A stretch of 64,000 bases of DNA from Euryodendron excelsum (lineage: Eukaryota > Streptophyta > Magnoliopsida > Ericales > Pentaphylacaceae), in the NCBI GenBank assembly GCA_033060915.1, contig CM065389.1, positions 11,912,501 to 11,976,500 of the forward strand. Reading direction: 5' to 3'. The position numbers and the translations under genes were made by a program. Below the pieces are notes generated by a model. The model worked only from the letters and a program-made list of their open reading frames with translations. It had not been told where the DNA came from and ran no database searches. Shown here in pieces: positions 11,511 to 21,451 of this stretch (position 1 is its first letter; every line of letters begins with the position of its first letter).

Positions 11511-12474
11511 ATAATGTACTAATATCTCAGCACTGATATTTTTTTAATTTCTTAGAGTTTAATGGGATTATTAGTCATTGTAATTTTTAATACAGTATTA
11601 CTTAAATTAATTATCCCTGAACCTTGATTTAATTCAAGTATTCTAATTTGCTATTAGTTTTCTAATACATTATGAGTCTATCACAAATATTTTAATGTCA
11701 TATTTGCATAAAATAAAAAATTTTGGTGAATGTATATGTTTTTTTTGCCTTACATAACGCAGGTTTACTGTTAGTAGTATATTATATCAATTGGTTGTTT
11801 GGTTTTTGAGTTTAAAAGTTTTAACCTAATTTTTTTAGAGTTTTAAATTTATAAAATTCGTATGTCATCTAATCATTGGATTTTTCATATATATCTTTAT
11901 TATTGTTGTTTTATGCGGACCCTAATTCAAATGTGGTATGCGTAATACTCTATTTACTTTTTTCTATAATATTTAATATCTTAGGTCAAACATTTAACTA
12001 AAACCCAATTAATTTATGATTGAGTCAAAATGAATCAATCTACTAATAGATTTTTACAGAAAAATATATTTAAATTCAACTTGTTCAAATATTTCTATTA
12101 ATATTCTTTTGCAAAAAATTAAGTTGATCACCTCAATTTTTGCTCATTACTAATAATTTTGTTTTCATTACTTTAATTTAAAATAGCAAGTACTTTCAAT
12201 TTTGGTTGAAAAAAGCCTTATCTTTAATGTTGTGGCCTAATGTTATGCTCTTAATTATATACTTTTAGTTTGGTAGGATTAGAGGTTACATGTATAAGTA
12301 AAAACACACATTCAAAATATTAACTGAACCATGTGAGTAACACATTCACCTTTGTTAAGGTATTCATTATATTCATAAATTATAGACAAGATATTGAATA
12401 TCAAAGTAATTTATCTAAATAATTCATTCTTCAACCATTTTTTTTATTCTCATGCACAACACGTCGTTCACTGC

Positions 12475-12509
12475 TATTATATATATATATATACATACAT
12501 ACATACGTA
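12475..12509. repeat. (TA)n(CATA)n microsatellite
   Basis: A run of TA dinucleotides passes directly into four CATA units. Confidence 0.9.
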
Positions 12510-12789
12510 TACCCACTATTCACACGAAATCTTGCTATGATTAAAGCAACAAAAAATTCAAAGTTTGTCTACCCTTGCCTGGATTCTATGGCTTCTTTCT
12601 TCAGCTTTTTTAACTTAAGAGAAATACAAATAGTAAAACCTTACAAATCTTGGCCACGAGATAGCAATAGTTGCGCTCACAGTTAATTTGTATCTTCTTT
12701 TTTGCTAACCTGTTCCAGCCAGTTTACAAGCACTTTAAACCTATACAGTCTTCTCGTTCAGTACAAATCAGATTATTACAGGACTTCGC

Positions 12790-12871
12790 CCTTGGGTTGC
12801 TTTGAGGAGGATCGAACTGACAACTAATAAAGTGTAAACTCACATTCTAACCATTTGAACTAACCCTCCTC
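12790..12871 (-). mobile_element. tRNA-derived SINE head
   Basis: On the minus strand, a box A-like TTAGTTCAAATGGTTAGA is followed about 35 nt later by a box B match, AGTTCGATCC. Both are Pol III internal promoter elements. Outer GAGGGTT and CCTCCTC could pair like an acceptor stem, but no normal anticodon arm forms, so this is a tRNA-related SINE rather than a tRNA gene. The 3' extent is unclear. Confidence 0.5.
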
Positions 12872-15250
12872 AGTGTTTTAATCGATATCTTGGGAACACA
12901 GTTAATTAGTGTCTAAGTTCAGATGATTGGAGCGTAAATGTGACAGTCCGTAGTCTTTTCATTCTAAACATCCAAGAAAGTTTAGGGGTTCGTTTGCTTA
13001 TGATTTTTTAAAGTTTTTTTAGATTAACTTTTTTTATTTATAAGTAAAAAAGCAAAAAATTTAATTTTTTTTGCCTTTTTGTTTTTCTGCTTGTTTGGAT
13101 TATAAAATCAAAAAAGTTAAAATTTTTTCAATTTTTTACTATAAATTAAAAATAAAAAATGAAAAAAGTTAAAAAAAAAAAAAAACGATACCATGTTTTA
13201 AGTCCGATGGCTCACGTTTGTTATTATCCTCTAGCCGTCCAAATCCTGTCAAATGACTCTGATTCGCAATCGTGAACCGTCCATATAAGTTGGCCCACTA
13301 GGATTGGCCCGCACAACTTTTCACAATTGGCCAACACCTGGGCCCGTTGGTAGACACGAGAGTGCTATTCTCTTTCATTTTTTTGATTTTTTTTTTCGTT
13401 TAGTGGTTTTGGGTGTTGGGCTGGCTTGGGCACCTTGATTAATCATTTTTCATGTACACCAGATTAAGGAATTTAAGTGCTCTTTCTCTGTTTTCTTTTT
13501 CTCCACGGTTAAGATCTCGGGTCTAACTTGCGTCCTTTCATTAGCCTAAGCTACTATTAAAGATAAATTATTCACATCAAGATGAGATTATTTATAAAAG
13601 GTAAATCTTTTCCAATTAACAATAATTAAACTCTTGACTTTTTTAATAGAGATCAAAAACCTAGTTAACTTTTTTTTACTAATCGGTGTTTGGATTAATA
13701 TACCAGCATCTCAACTAATTTTAAAAATGTGTAATCTTTCTTTTTCACATAAATTAAATAGTTACTGAATTAAAAATTTTAAAAAATTTCTATACTTAGG
13801 CAAGAATGGAACTCTCACCTCCCTCCACCATCCTCTGAAAAGGCATGAATAACCTAGACAGCTGGAATAATCTAATTTGTTATGTTGTTCTCTTTCAATG
13901 CGAGTGTTTGGTTATAAGAAAGTTAAGACCACCTTGATTGGGACATAAATAATAAAAAAATTACCAACTTTGGCGGTTGCACCGATACGTTACGTGGCAT
14001 ATTTTTTCTAGGTTTTTTTAATGCGATTGTGCTAGTGCGTTGGCCGACATTCAACTCATTATTTATGCCATTCTAGATTGTTCCATTTGGGACGTTTTTC
14101 AAATATATCCCTAAATTATTCTATCAAACTTTTCGAAATCACTCAATTATGTTGGCAATTTTTATTTTTCTTTACTAATAAGGCAATTATATTACCTACA
14201 AAATGTATCCATCAATGTAAACTTAACAAATAAAAAGGAAGCATGTGTGTGTTTTCTTCTTTTTTTTTTAACATAATTAAATTGTATGTAATACTAATAT
14301 TTCATAATGATTTTCGAACTAAAGTGCAACTTGTGTATAAGTAATCTTTGCTATTAGTCTCTAGTTTTTTTTTCTTTTGGAGGAGGTTAAATATTTACAA
14401 GCTCATTTAGATGCAGTTTTTTTTTTTTGTTAATCAATTTTTTACTTTGGCGTATACCTTTGTACTAGTTTATAGCCAAAAAGTTTGTAAAAAAAAAAAA
14501 AATATAAGCTAAAAAGCAAAAGTCGATAAAAAAATTTGCACACAAATGAATACTTTTTGTCTGGACGGAGCTACATAAAATTATTCATAAAAATTAAATT
14601 TTTTACAATATATCTGTATATATTTTCGTGTTGCAACATGAGAATTCATGGGACGGCTTTTGCCTAAAATAATCTACCAAGTAAGATTTGATAAAAAAAA
14701 ATTACAATTACCTTGACCATTACAAACACAACATGGTCATTTATCTTTTCACTTAAGAGAGTAATGGTTGCTTAAATTTCTATAATTTATGAAAAGTGAT
14801 GAGCAAACAATGAAATCAAAGTTTACAAAAGCACACTTGTCAATTCACAACACTAATTACAACTTCAATATATCATTGAAACTGTATGAGCTATTATTCA
14901 TTCTTACATTAACTTGCAGAAGAGGAAAGACAAACAAACAAACAAATGTAAGACAATAATGGCCCCAAACTATCTAAGCATAATACGCTCAAGTTTGTAT
15001 TTTGTACAAATAGTAGTTGGGTCGGTGGAGGTGGTGCTTCAAAGACAAATTTCTTTTGTTGGTTTCTCTCGAAGCTCTATTGATGATGGCATCTTGTAGT
15101 AATTTTTTTGCATTGCCATTTGCAAATGAGCAGATTCAGTCTCAAAATGAGTTTAGATAGCGTCAAATGACACTAAACAATAATTAAATAAAAAGGGTTG
15201 TTCCAATTATGTTTGGATCATCTCATAACTTGATTTATATAATTAGCTTA

Positions 15251-16593
15251 GAGCAAACATCTCCAATGGGCTCTATAAAATGACTCTCTTAGTTATTTTA
15301 GAGAGTCAAACATGAAAACATGACCTCCAACAGTCAAGAAGGGCTTAAGATAATTTGAGGTTTAAAGTAACAATTTAAATAAGGTCTTTTTGTTTTATAA
15401 TTTTTAATACTGTTGGAAAATTTTTTATAAACATTTTGTAAACTAATGCTTTTTTTTTTTTTTTCTTTTAAAGTTAACTAGTATGTAGATTTTAGGCCTT
15501 ATTTTTTTGACAATTTTTTTTCTCATTTTGATTGGGCCTTTATTTTTCAAAAAAAGAGGTGGAAACTATATAAAATCTTGATAGCATGTAAATTTTTAAA
15601 AATTGTGAAGCCTTCAAAATATTTTTTATTTGTGCAATCATTTTTGTAAAACTCTTTTTTTTTTATAAAGTTAACTAGTGTAGTGGATTTTAGGCCTTCT
15701 TTTTCGAACAAACTTATTTTCTCCTTTGGACTAGGGTCTTCTTTCCAAACAAACATGTAGAAATTATAAAGAACCTTTAAACTTTTGGCGCCTTCAAAAT
15801 AGTTTTTTTGTACAGTTTATTTTTCTTTTGTGGAACTGAGTATTTTTTTGTTAAAGTTACTAGTCTAGTTAATTGTGGGCCTCCTTTTTTAGCAAAAGGA
15901 TTTTACTCTAATATAGATTGGACCTTTTACAAGAATAAAAAATTTATATAGGACTTTTACTATATAAAATGTGAGTTTTTCAAAATTTTAGGGCTTTCGA
16001 AAATTGGAGACCTAAAGCGAGCAAAGCGCTTGTTATAGGCTTTAGCCAGCCCTTCCAACAACCTTTCTATATCACTTTCTATTCTAGAGGTTCATTTTGA
16101 CTCTCCAAATGTGTCTCTCTAAACTTTAAATATTGTTATTTTACAAATCCCTCTATCTTATTTTTTTCCCTCTTTTTTTGGATAATTGTTAGAAAAAGAA
16201 TAATTTATGAGATGACTACCTAAAATAGAAAGCATTGTTAGAAATTGTTTTAAATATATTTTTATTAGTTATTTTATAGAGTAGCGTTGTAGATGCAACA
16301 GACTCTCTAAACTTTGTTAGCTACTTCAGCTAGCCAAATGTTCAAAATGTCTCTCAAAAGGCTCTCTAAAATAAAGAATCTCATTTTAGCTCTCCAAATA
16401 TAGAAAGTTAAAAGTGATTCTTTAAAATTAGAAACTATTATTTTTTTTAATCTTTCTCATTCTCTCTCGTCTTTCTGTCTCTTTTTATTAGTGTGTAAAA
16501 AAACATATCTTATAAAGTGGCTAGTTAAGAAAATAATATAATTTTTAAATATAATTTGACTAGATATTTTAGAAAATGACGTTGGAGATGCTC
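15251..16593. mobile_element. Composite MITE-like element with CATCTCCAA-type ends
   Basis: The left end GAGCAAACATCTCCAAT and the right end, reverse-complemented GAGCATCTCCAACG, form imperfect terminal inverted repeats. The 'GACTCTCTAAA' and 'AGCTCTCCAAAT' words repeated inside are typical of a common plant MITE type. Several internal copies of the end-like motifs (near 16060 and 16290) suggest two or more nested insertions. No target-site duplication was found. Confidence 0.45.
15420..15900. repeat. Three diverged tandem copies of a ~190-bp unit
   Basis: AAAGTTAACTAGT...TTTTAGGCCTT recurs at 15470, 15667 and 15853 (the last diverged), with spacings of about 197 and 186. Each is followed by the same TTCAAAATA-type words. 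It lies inside the composite MITE region. Confidence 0.6.
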
Positions 16594-17187
16594 ACATACT
16601 TTTTAAACTAGTTTTTTTTTTTTTGTTTTTGAAATGGCAAAAGGTTAGAAGCATAAATTAAAAATTAAATTTCAATTAGGGTTCATTTGAAAGTACTGTC
16701 AGTTTTTATTTTTTGTTATTTATTATAGATGTATATTTTTAATTTTAATTTTTTATATTTTGATGATGACATTTATAAATTACTGTTTTACTAACAACAC
16801 TATACTAATATTTTAAAATTAAAAAATACACATATTTTAATATTTTTTATTTTTAAAAAAATATAAAACAGAAAACAGAAGTGAAACCCACCTACACTTT
16901 CATGTTAGACGAGTTTTTTTTAATATACGACACAACAGTCTGACTGGACTCCAAAATGATTACTTCTCCGCGAATAAGAGACTAACACGTATGTAGTACG
17001 GTAATCAATAAATGCACATACCCAATCACATGCACATACATGAACAAAGAGCGACCCACTATGAGCATGGGCAAGTGGGCAGAAGATCCTGAATACTGTG
17101 GGCGAAGATATATTCCTAACACTCGGTTGGGCCACGTGTGCGTTAGGCAAAGATCGAGACATGACGAGAGTCACTATTACCAAAGTC

Positions 17188-17443
17188 TAACAGCGTTGTT
17201 TGGAACTTGGAAAAAATAAAGGAGAGGGAAGATTACTTTTTATTTTTTATTTTTTAATTCTATTTAACTGAGAAAGAAAGAGAAAGAAAAAGTAAAAATG
17301 ATAAATTTTTAAAAATTAATCTCTCGATTTTTTTTTACTTTTTTTTAAATTTTTTTGTAAAACTGAAAAGGAAAAGAAAATTATTGTTCATTCCTTTTGT
17401 CTTTCTCTTCTCTTCCCTTCTCCAAGTTACAAATAAGTTGTTA
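17188..17443. mobile_element. MITE, family copy 1
   Basis: A 256-bp element whose ends are near-perfect inverted repeats over about 22 nt: TAACAGCGTTGTTTGGAACT at the left, and TAACAACTTATTTGTAACTT at the right after reverse-complementing. The interior is a purine/pyrimidine-biased stretch. The same inner end motif recurs at 18169-18418. Confidence 0.65.
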
Positions 17444-18168
17444 AAGAAAAAAGTTATGGTAATTAGGTATTAAGAAATTTTTCTTTGTGATGCTATATAA
17501 ATAAAAAAATTATACAAAATTTATCGTAAGAATAATGTGATGGAATGAAAATCTTAAAACAAAACAAGTATATTGTTGACTCTTAAATACAAAAATATCA
17601 TTATCCTGTATTTTTAGTAAAAAAAATTTATACTAGTTTTCTAGAAGAAGTATATATATATATATATTTTTTGTCAAAACCTTTACCCACCGCCGTACCT
17701 ATTAGATAGGCATCGATTGATGAGCCACACATCAAATGGGCCGCTCTTATTGGACCAGTGTTGACTGATGTGTTTTTTTATCAACTGTAGCTGTTAGTGG
17801 ATCCTAAGTGATGTGTCACCCAACAGTCGATACCTATCCAACAAGCACAGTTATTGGGGTGGCATTTTATATTTTTTTGATAATTGTGCCTACTAAATTT
17901 TGTTAGTGGTTTTTTTTTATAATAAAACAACACATGTTATATTTTAATTTAGATAATTATTGAAAAGTTAATACCACTTAGCTGCTAGCCTTTTTTTTTT
18001 TTTTTTTATACAAGTGTAACATGTGAGATTTTATACAATCAAATAATACACGTTTAAAATGTGCCTTAGAGTGACAAGTTAGCATTTGCCAAAACATGCA
18101 TGTATGGCACAATTGCCATTGGAGATTGGACATGCAATAGATAAACATTCCATTTGACTCACGTTTCA

Positions 18169-18418
18169 TAGCCTGTTTGGAACTTAGAGAAAGGAAGAAA
18201 AAGAAAATTATTATTTTTTTCTTGTTTAATTCTATCTATAAGAGAAAGAGAAAAAAAAAAAAGGAGAGAAAATTTTAAATTATTATCTCTCTTTCTCTCT
18301 CTTATTGCCTTTCACTTTTCTCTCATTTTATTCATAAAACTAAATAAGAAAAAGAAAAATAATTTTTTCTTGATTTTTCTTTTCCTCCCTTTCTCTCTTC
18401 CAAGTTTCAAATAGACTA
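18169..18418. mobile_element. MITE, family copy 2
   Basis: A 250-bp element with ends TAGCCTGTTTGGAACTT and, reverse-complemented, TAGTCTATTTGAAACTT. The inner ends and the A/G-then-T/C interior match the copy at 17188. The two copies are about 0.7 kb apart in the same orientation. Confidence 0.65.
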
Positions 18419-18654
18419 CAAGTTTTACAGCAGCAATCCATGAAATGCACAAAAGAAAAAAATTCTTAACCAACGTATAAATCACAAATACTGAAAGGGC
18501 AAATTACAGTGAACCCCTTTAAGGTGTTTTATGGAAGGCTTTACAAATAGACATCAACTTTCTACACGTTTTTAATGAGTTTTTAGTTCTATTTGTTAAC
18601 TTTTTTTCCCCCAAAATCAAAACTAAAAGCTTTTAAAGGGAAAAAACTAATAAA

Positions 18655-18663
18655 AAAATATCT
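18655..18663 (+). promoter_or_regulatory. Evening element AAAATATCT
   Basis: An exact match to the clock evening element bound by CCA1/LHY/RVE MYB factors. GI is an evening-phased gene, and its promoters in other plants carry this motif. This copy is about 1.4 kb upstream of the likely transcript start, in AT-rich DNA where chance matches are possible. Confidence 0.4.
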
Positions 18664-19944
18664 TAAAAAGTTTATAAACATAGAGTTTGAGAGATAAAAC
18701 TTTTTATCATAAACTTTTTATCTCTAGACAAATATTGAAATGGTATAATTGTATTAGATTCGAATTCAGTATGCTTTACCTTAAAATGTCCAATTGGCAA
18801 GCCCAAAAAGTTTAAACCTCACAAGAAGAGTATAAGGTGTGTTCTACAACAATATTGATATTGATACCTAAGTCATATAAAGTGGGAGTAAGTGGGACAC
18901 GAGAGCATTTTTTGACAAAAGAATAGAGCGTTTCTAAAGCGTAATATATATTTAAATGAATATTCTATTTGTCTATTTATATAATATATTTGAGTAATTT
19001 ATTTTGTTATGCTTAACTTTCATGTATGTATAAATACATTCAAAGATAAGATATAAAAGATAAAGAAGCGGAAGAAATATTCAAGGCGGATCACCTCCAG
19101 TGGTCACAAGTTCAATACTTCGTTGAGTCATTTTGGCGTCTCTTAAATGGTGAATGCCAGAGGCTCCCCACAGAAGGCTATTATGGTGTGAATTTTCTCA
19201 CCATAGGCTCACCACCACATGGTCACTTATGAGTGGTAAAAAACGCAATTCACATGTAATTTGCGAATTTGTAAATTCCAAATTTCTCCGGTAGAGGTGC
19301 ATGGACGGCCAATTTAAGAGTTAGGCGAAACCCACTCTTTGCAGTGATGGAAGACCCTCCTAAACATTTGACGAGCAACTGATAGCAGGCAATTTTTATT
19401 AAATCTAGTTTACTATCAAATGGGGCAAATTTACCTTTTCTTTAGAAGTACCTACTCCTCGGTATGACACCATCACAACTCTTGCAAAAATAAAAACAAT
19501 TAGGCCAGCTCATGCCACAAACTAATTTTAAATTCACCTAACCTTCACTCAGGCTCCGGGGAAAAATTATTTATTACTCCAGCTCTATGTGTCATTATAT
19601 CATTACTTACATAGTGGCGCTCATTTTTATATAAAAGGAGGAATATATACACTAAATAATTAATAATGTTAAGGTCACTTTTATCGATCACTTCTTTAAT
19701 TATTTCTTTTGAGTTGATATACGTTAATAGATAGAGAAAAAGTAAGAACTAGTTTGTCTATTAAAATGTGCTAACTCAACATAAATAATTAAAAGGGTAG
19801 TCAATAAGCATGTTCATAACATTACTCTTGCATAATAACTCTGAACAAACATGTTGAGGCCATTTTTGGAAATTTACCTACCTTTCCTCACTGGTGTTTA
19901 GAGAAGGAAAAAAAAACACTCATTTTTTAAAAATTAGGCTTCAC

Positions 19945-19962
19945 ATACATGCATGCATGTAT
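19945..19962. promoter_or_regulatory. 18-bp perfect palindrome with RY core
   Basis: ATACATGCATGCATGTAT is self-complementary and holds the RY motif CATGCATG. It lies about 130 bp before the likely 5' end of the GI transcript. RY elements are bound by B3-domain factors; a role here is only inferred. Confidence 0.4.
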
Positions 19963-20058
19963 CATGTATGTTATGTAAGTTATGGGCATACATGTATGTC
20001 CACGAGGAAGAAGGTAGATCTGACATGACGTGCACAATCAGGCTCTAAGGGCTGAGAA

Positions 20059-20077
20059 AAAATATCATTGCCACGTA
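20059..20077 (+). promoter_or_regulatory. Evening-element variant next to CACGTA
   Basis: AAAATATCA (one base from the evening element) is followed five bases later by CACGTA, a G-box/ABRE-like half. The pair sits directly before the C/T-rich likely start of the GI transcript, the expected place for proximal clock control. Confidence 0.4.
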
Positions 20078-20089
20078 TGCAGCGTCCCA

Positions 20090-20333
20090 AAGCGGAGGAA
20101 GGCAGAGAGAGCAGCTAAAGATCTCTCTCTAGACTCTCTCCACTCAACATCTGCAACATCTGCAAGGGAAAAAATATTAAAAAAAAAAAAGAAAAGGCCT
20201 AAAATTTACAGTCACAGTACCAAACCCAAAATCGCAGCACAAATTCGCAAGAAAGAAAAAGGAAAAAGAAAGTGAAATCTGCTTGGATACAAATCATACA
20301 CCTAATTCTCAGACAAGTGGAACACCGGAAGAG
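20090..20333 (+). other. GI: Putative GI 5' UTR exon
   Basis: A C/T- and A-rich leader-like segment ends in GAAGAG followed by GTATAGTTTT, a usable donor site at 20334. GI genes commonly have a spliced 5' UTR, and the next 800 bases are T-rich and intron-like. The start is a guess, so RNA reads are needed for the ends. Confidence 0.3.
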
Positions 20334-21118
20334 GTATAGTTTTCTTTTTTGTTTGATGCAAAACGGTTCTCGTGAAATTTCGTATTTGTTTCTGTTTGGT
20401 TGATGTGGAAAGTGCAGGGAATGAACAGAAATAAAAATTTGAAGTGTTTGAGTTTTCATTCTTTAGGAGATAAGAAGACAAAGAACTCCGCCAACCCGAG
20501 CCATTTTACACCGTTTTGGATTAGTGGGTTGAATTTTTAAGTTTTCAGAAACGAAGGCAGAAAGGGTTTCTTTCTTTTTTAGTTTCCTCAGCGACCAAAC
20601 AGAGGTTATAGTTATTCGATTCATCATTTTGTTAGTTTATCCACAAGTTTCTTCGACAAACCTAGTGGTTATTGGTTTTTGTGTTACTTAAATGATTGCC
20701 AAATATCGATTTGTTCAAAATTTTGAATTCCTGATCACTCATTTCTCTTTGTTGAGTTTATGTCGTTTTGATTAATCAAAATACTAGTAGTTATGTTCGT
20801 CCTTATAAGACTCAAAATTTGGTTTGGGTTTCCTTTGTTGATTTCTAAGCAACCAAAACAAGTCTTATCTACTCTCATTTCATCGTGTCCATAGTTGCAA
20901 GGTTTGTTGATGGTTTATGTTTTTGGTTGAAGTAACTAGCAATCTCTTTCACCAGAAGGCGCTTATGATTTACAGAATTTGGGCTTGGATTTCAATTTTT
21001 TTTTTTCTTGAATTGGTTCAATCCCTCCTCTATCTTTTGATTATTATTTTTCGTTTGTTAAAGCGAATACTGTTGATATTTATTTTGTATTTTTTATTAT
21101 GTTTCACTGATTTTGCAG

Positions 21119-21364
21119 AGCCACGGAACGCAATTGTCATCCATGCAATTATTAAGCAATATAAAGGTTGTGATTGAGAGATATAATTTGTAATTTTCAT
21201 CAGGCGGACAAACTTGGCAGCTTCTAATTTATTGATTTATTAAAAGATCTGGGGTTGGTGCTCTGTTTGGCCTCAGAATGTTGAATTACAATCTTCTGAT
21301 CCTTGATTGGTAGTGGTTGAAGCGAGAGTTCGGAAAGTATCTATTCCTACCCAGAAAATATTAT
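21119..21364 (+). other. GI: Putative second GI 5' UTR exon with two short uORFs
   Basis: A T-rich tract and TTTTGCAG give a plausible acceptor at 21118, and the segment runs to the GI start codon. It would contain two upstream ORFs, 21143-21193 (16 codons) and 21278-21313 (11 codons). A GT at 21167 could instead act as a donor and remove most of it. Confidence 0.3.
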
Positions 21365-21451
21365 ATGGCTAGTTTCTGTGAAAGGTGGATCGATTGTCTT
21401 CAATTCTCCACACTGTTCTGGCCTCCTCCGCAAGATCCACAGCAACGAAAG
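21365..21451 (+). CDS. GI: GI coding exon 1 (residues 1-29)
   Basis: The start ATG is at 21365. It encodes MASFCERWIDCLQFSTLFWP and then PPPQDPQQRK, the typical GI N-terminus, and the donor is AAG|GTGTGA. No in-frame upstream ATG gives a better start. Confidence 0.93.

Larger units (their letters stand above)
11516..15250. other. AT-rich intergenic DNA upstream of GI with small repeats
   Basis: There is no protein gene here. It holds a TA/CATA microsatellite at 12475-12509, a SINE head at 12790-12871, and two short AT-rich stretches that look like decayed MITEs (about 13000-13180 and 14400-14570), whose ends I could not fix. Confidence 0.5.
18419..20089. other. GI upstream region
   Basis: A gene-free stretch of 1.7 kb before the likely GI transcript start. 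It includes an exact evening element and a long perfect palindrome, listed separately. No TATA box could be fixed. Confidence 0.45.

Noticed and set aside
12790..12871. A tRNA gene on the minus strand
   Set aside because: Box A and B are present, but no proper anticodon stem-loop forms and the stems have mismatches; a SINE head fits better.
20030..20275. An 81-codon Lys-rich open frame before GI
   Set aside because: It lies in the likely GI leader/promoter and has no recognisable domain or codon pattern.
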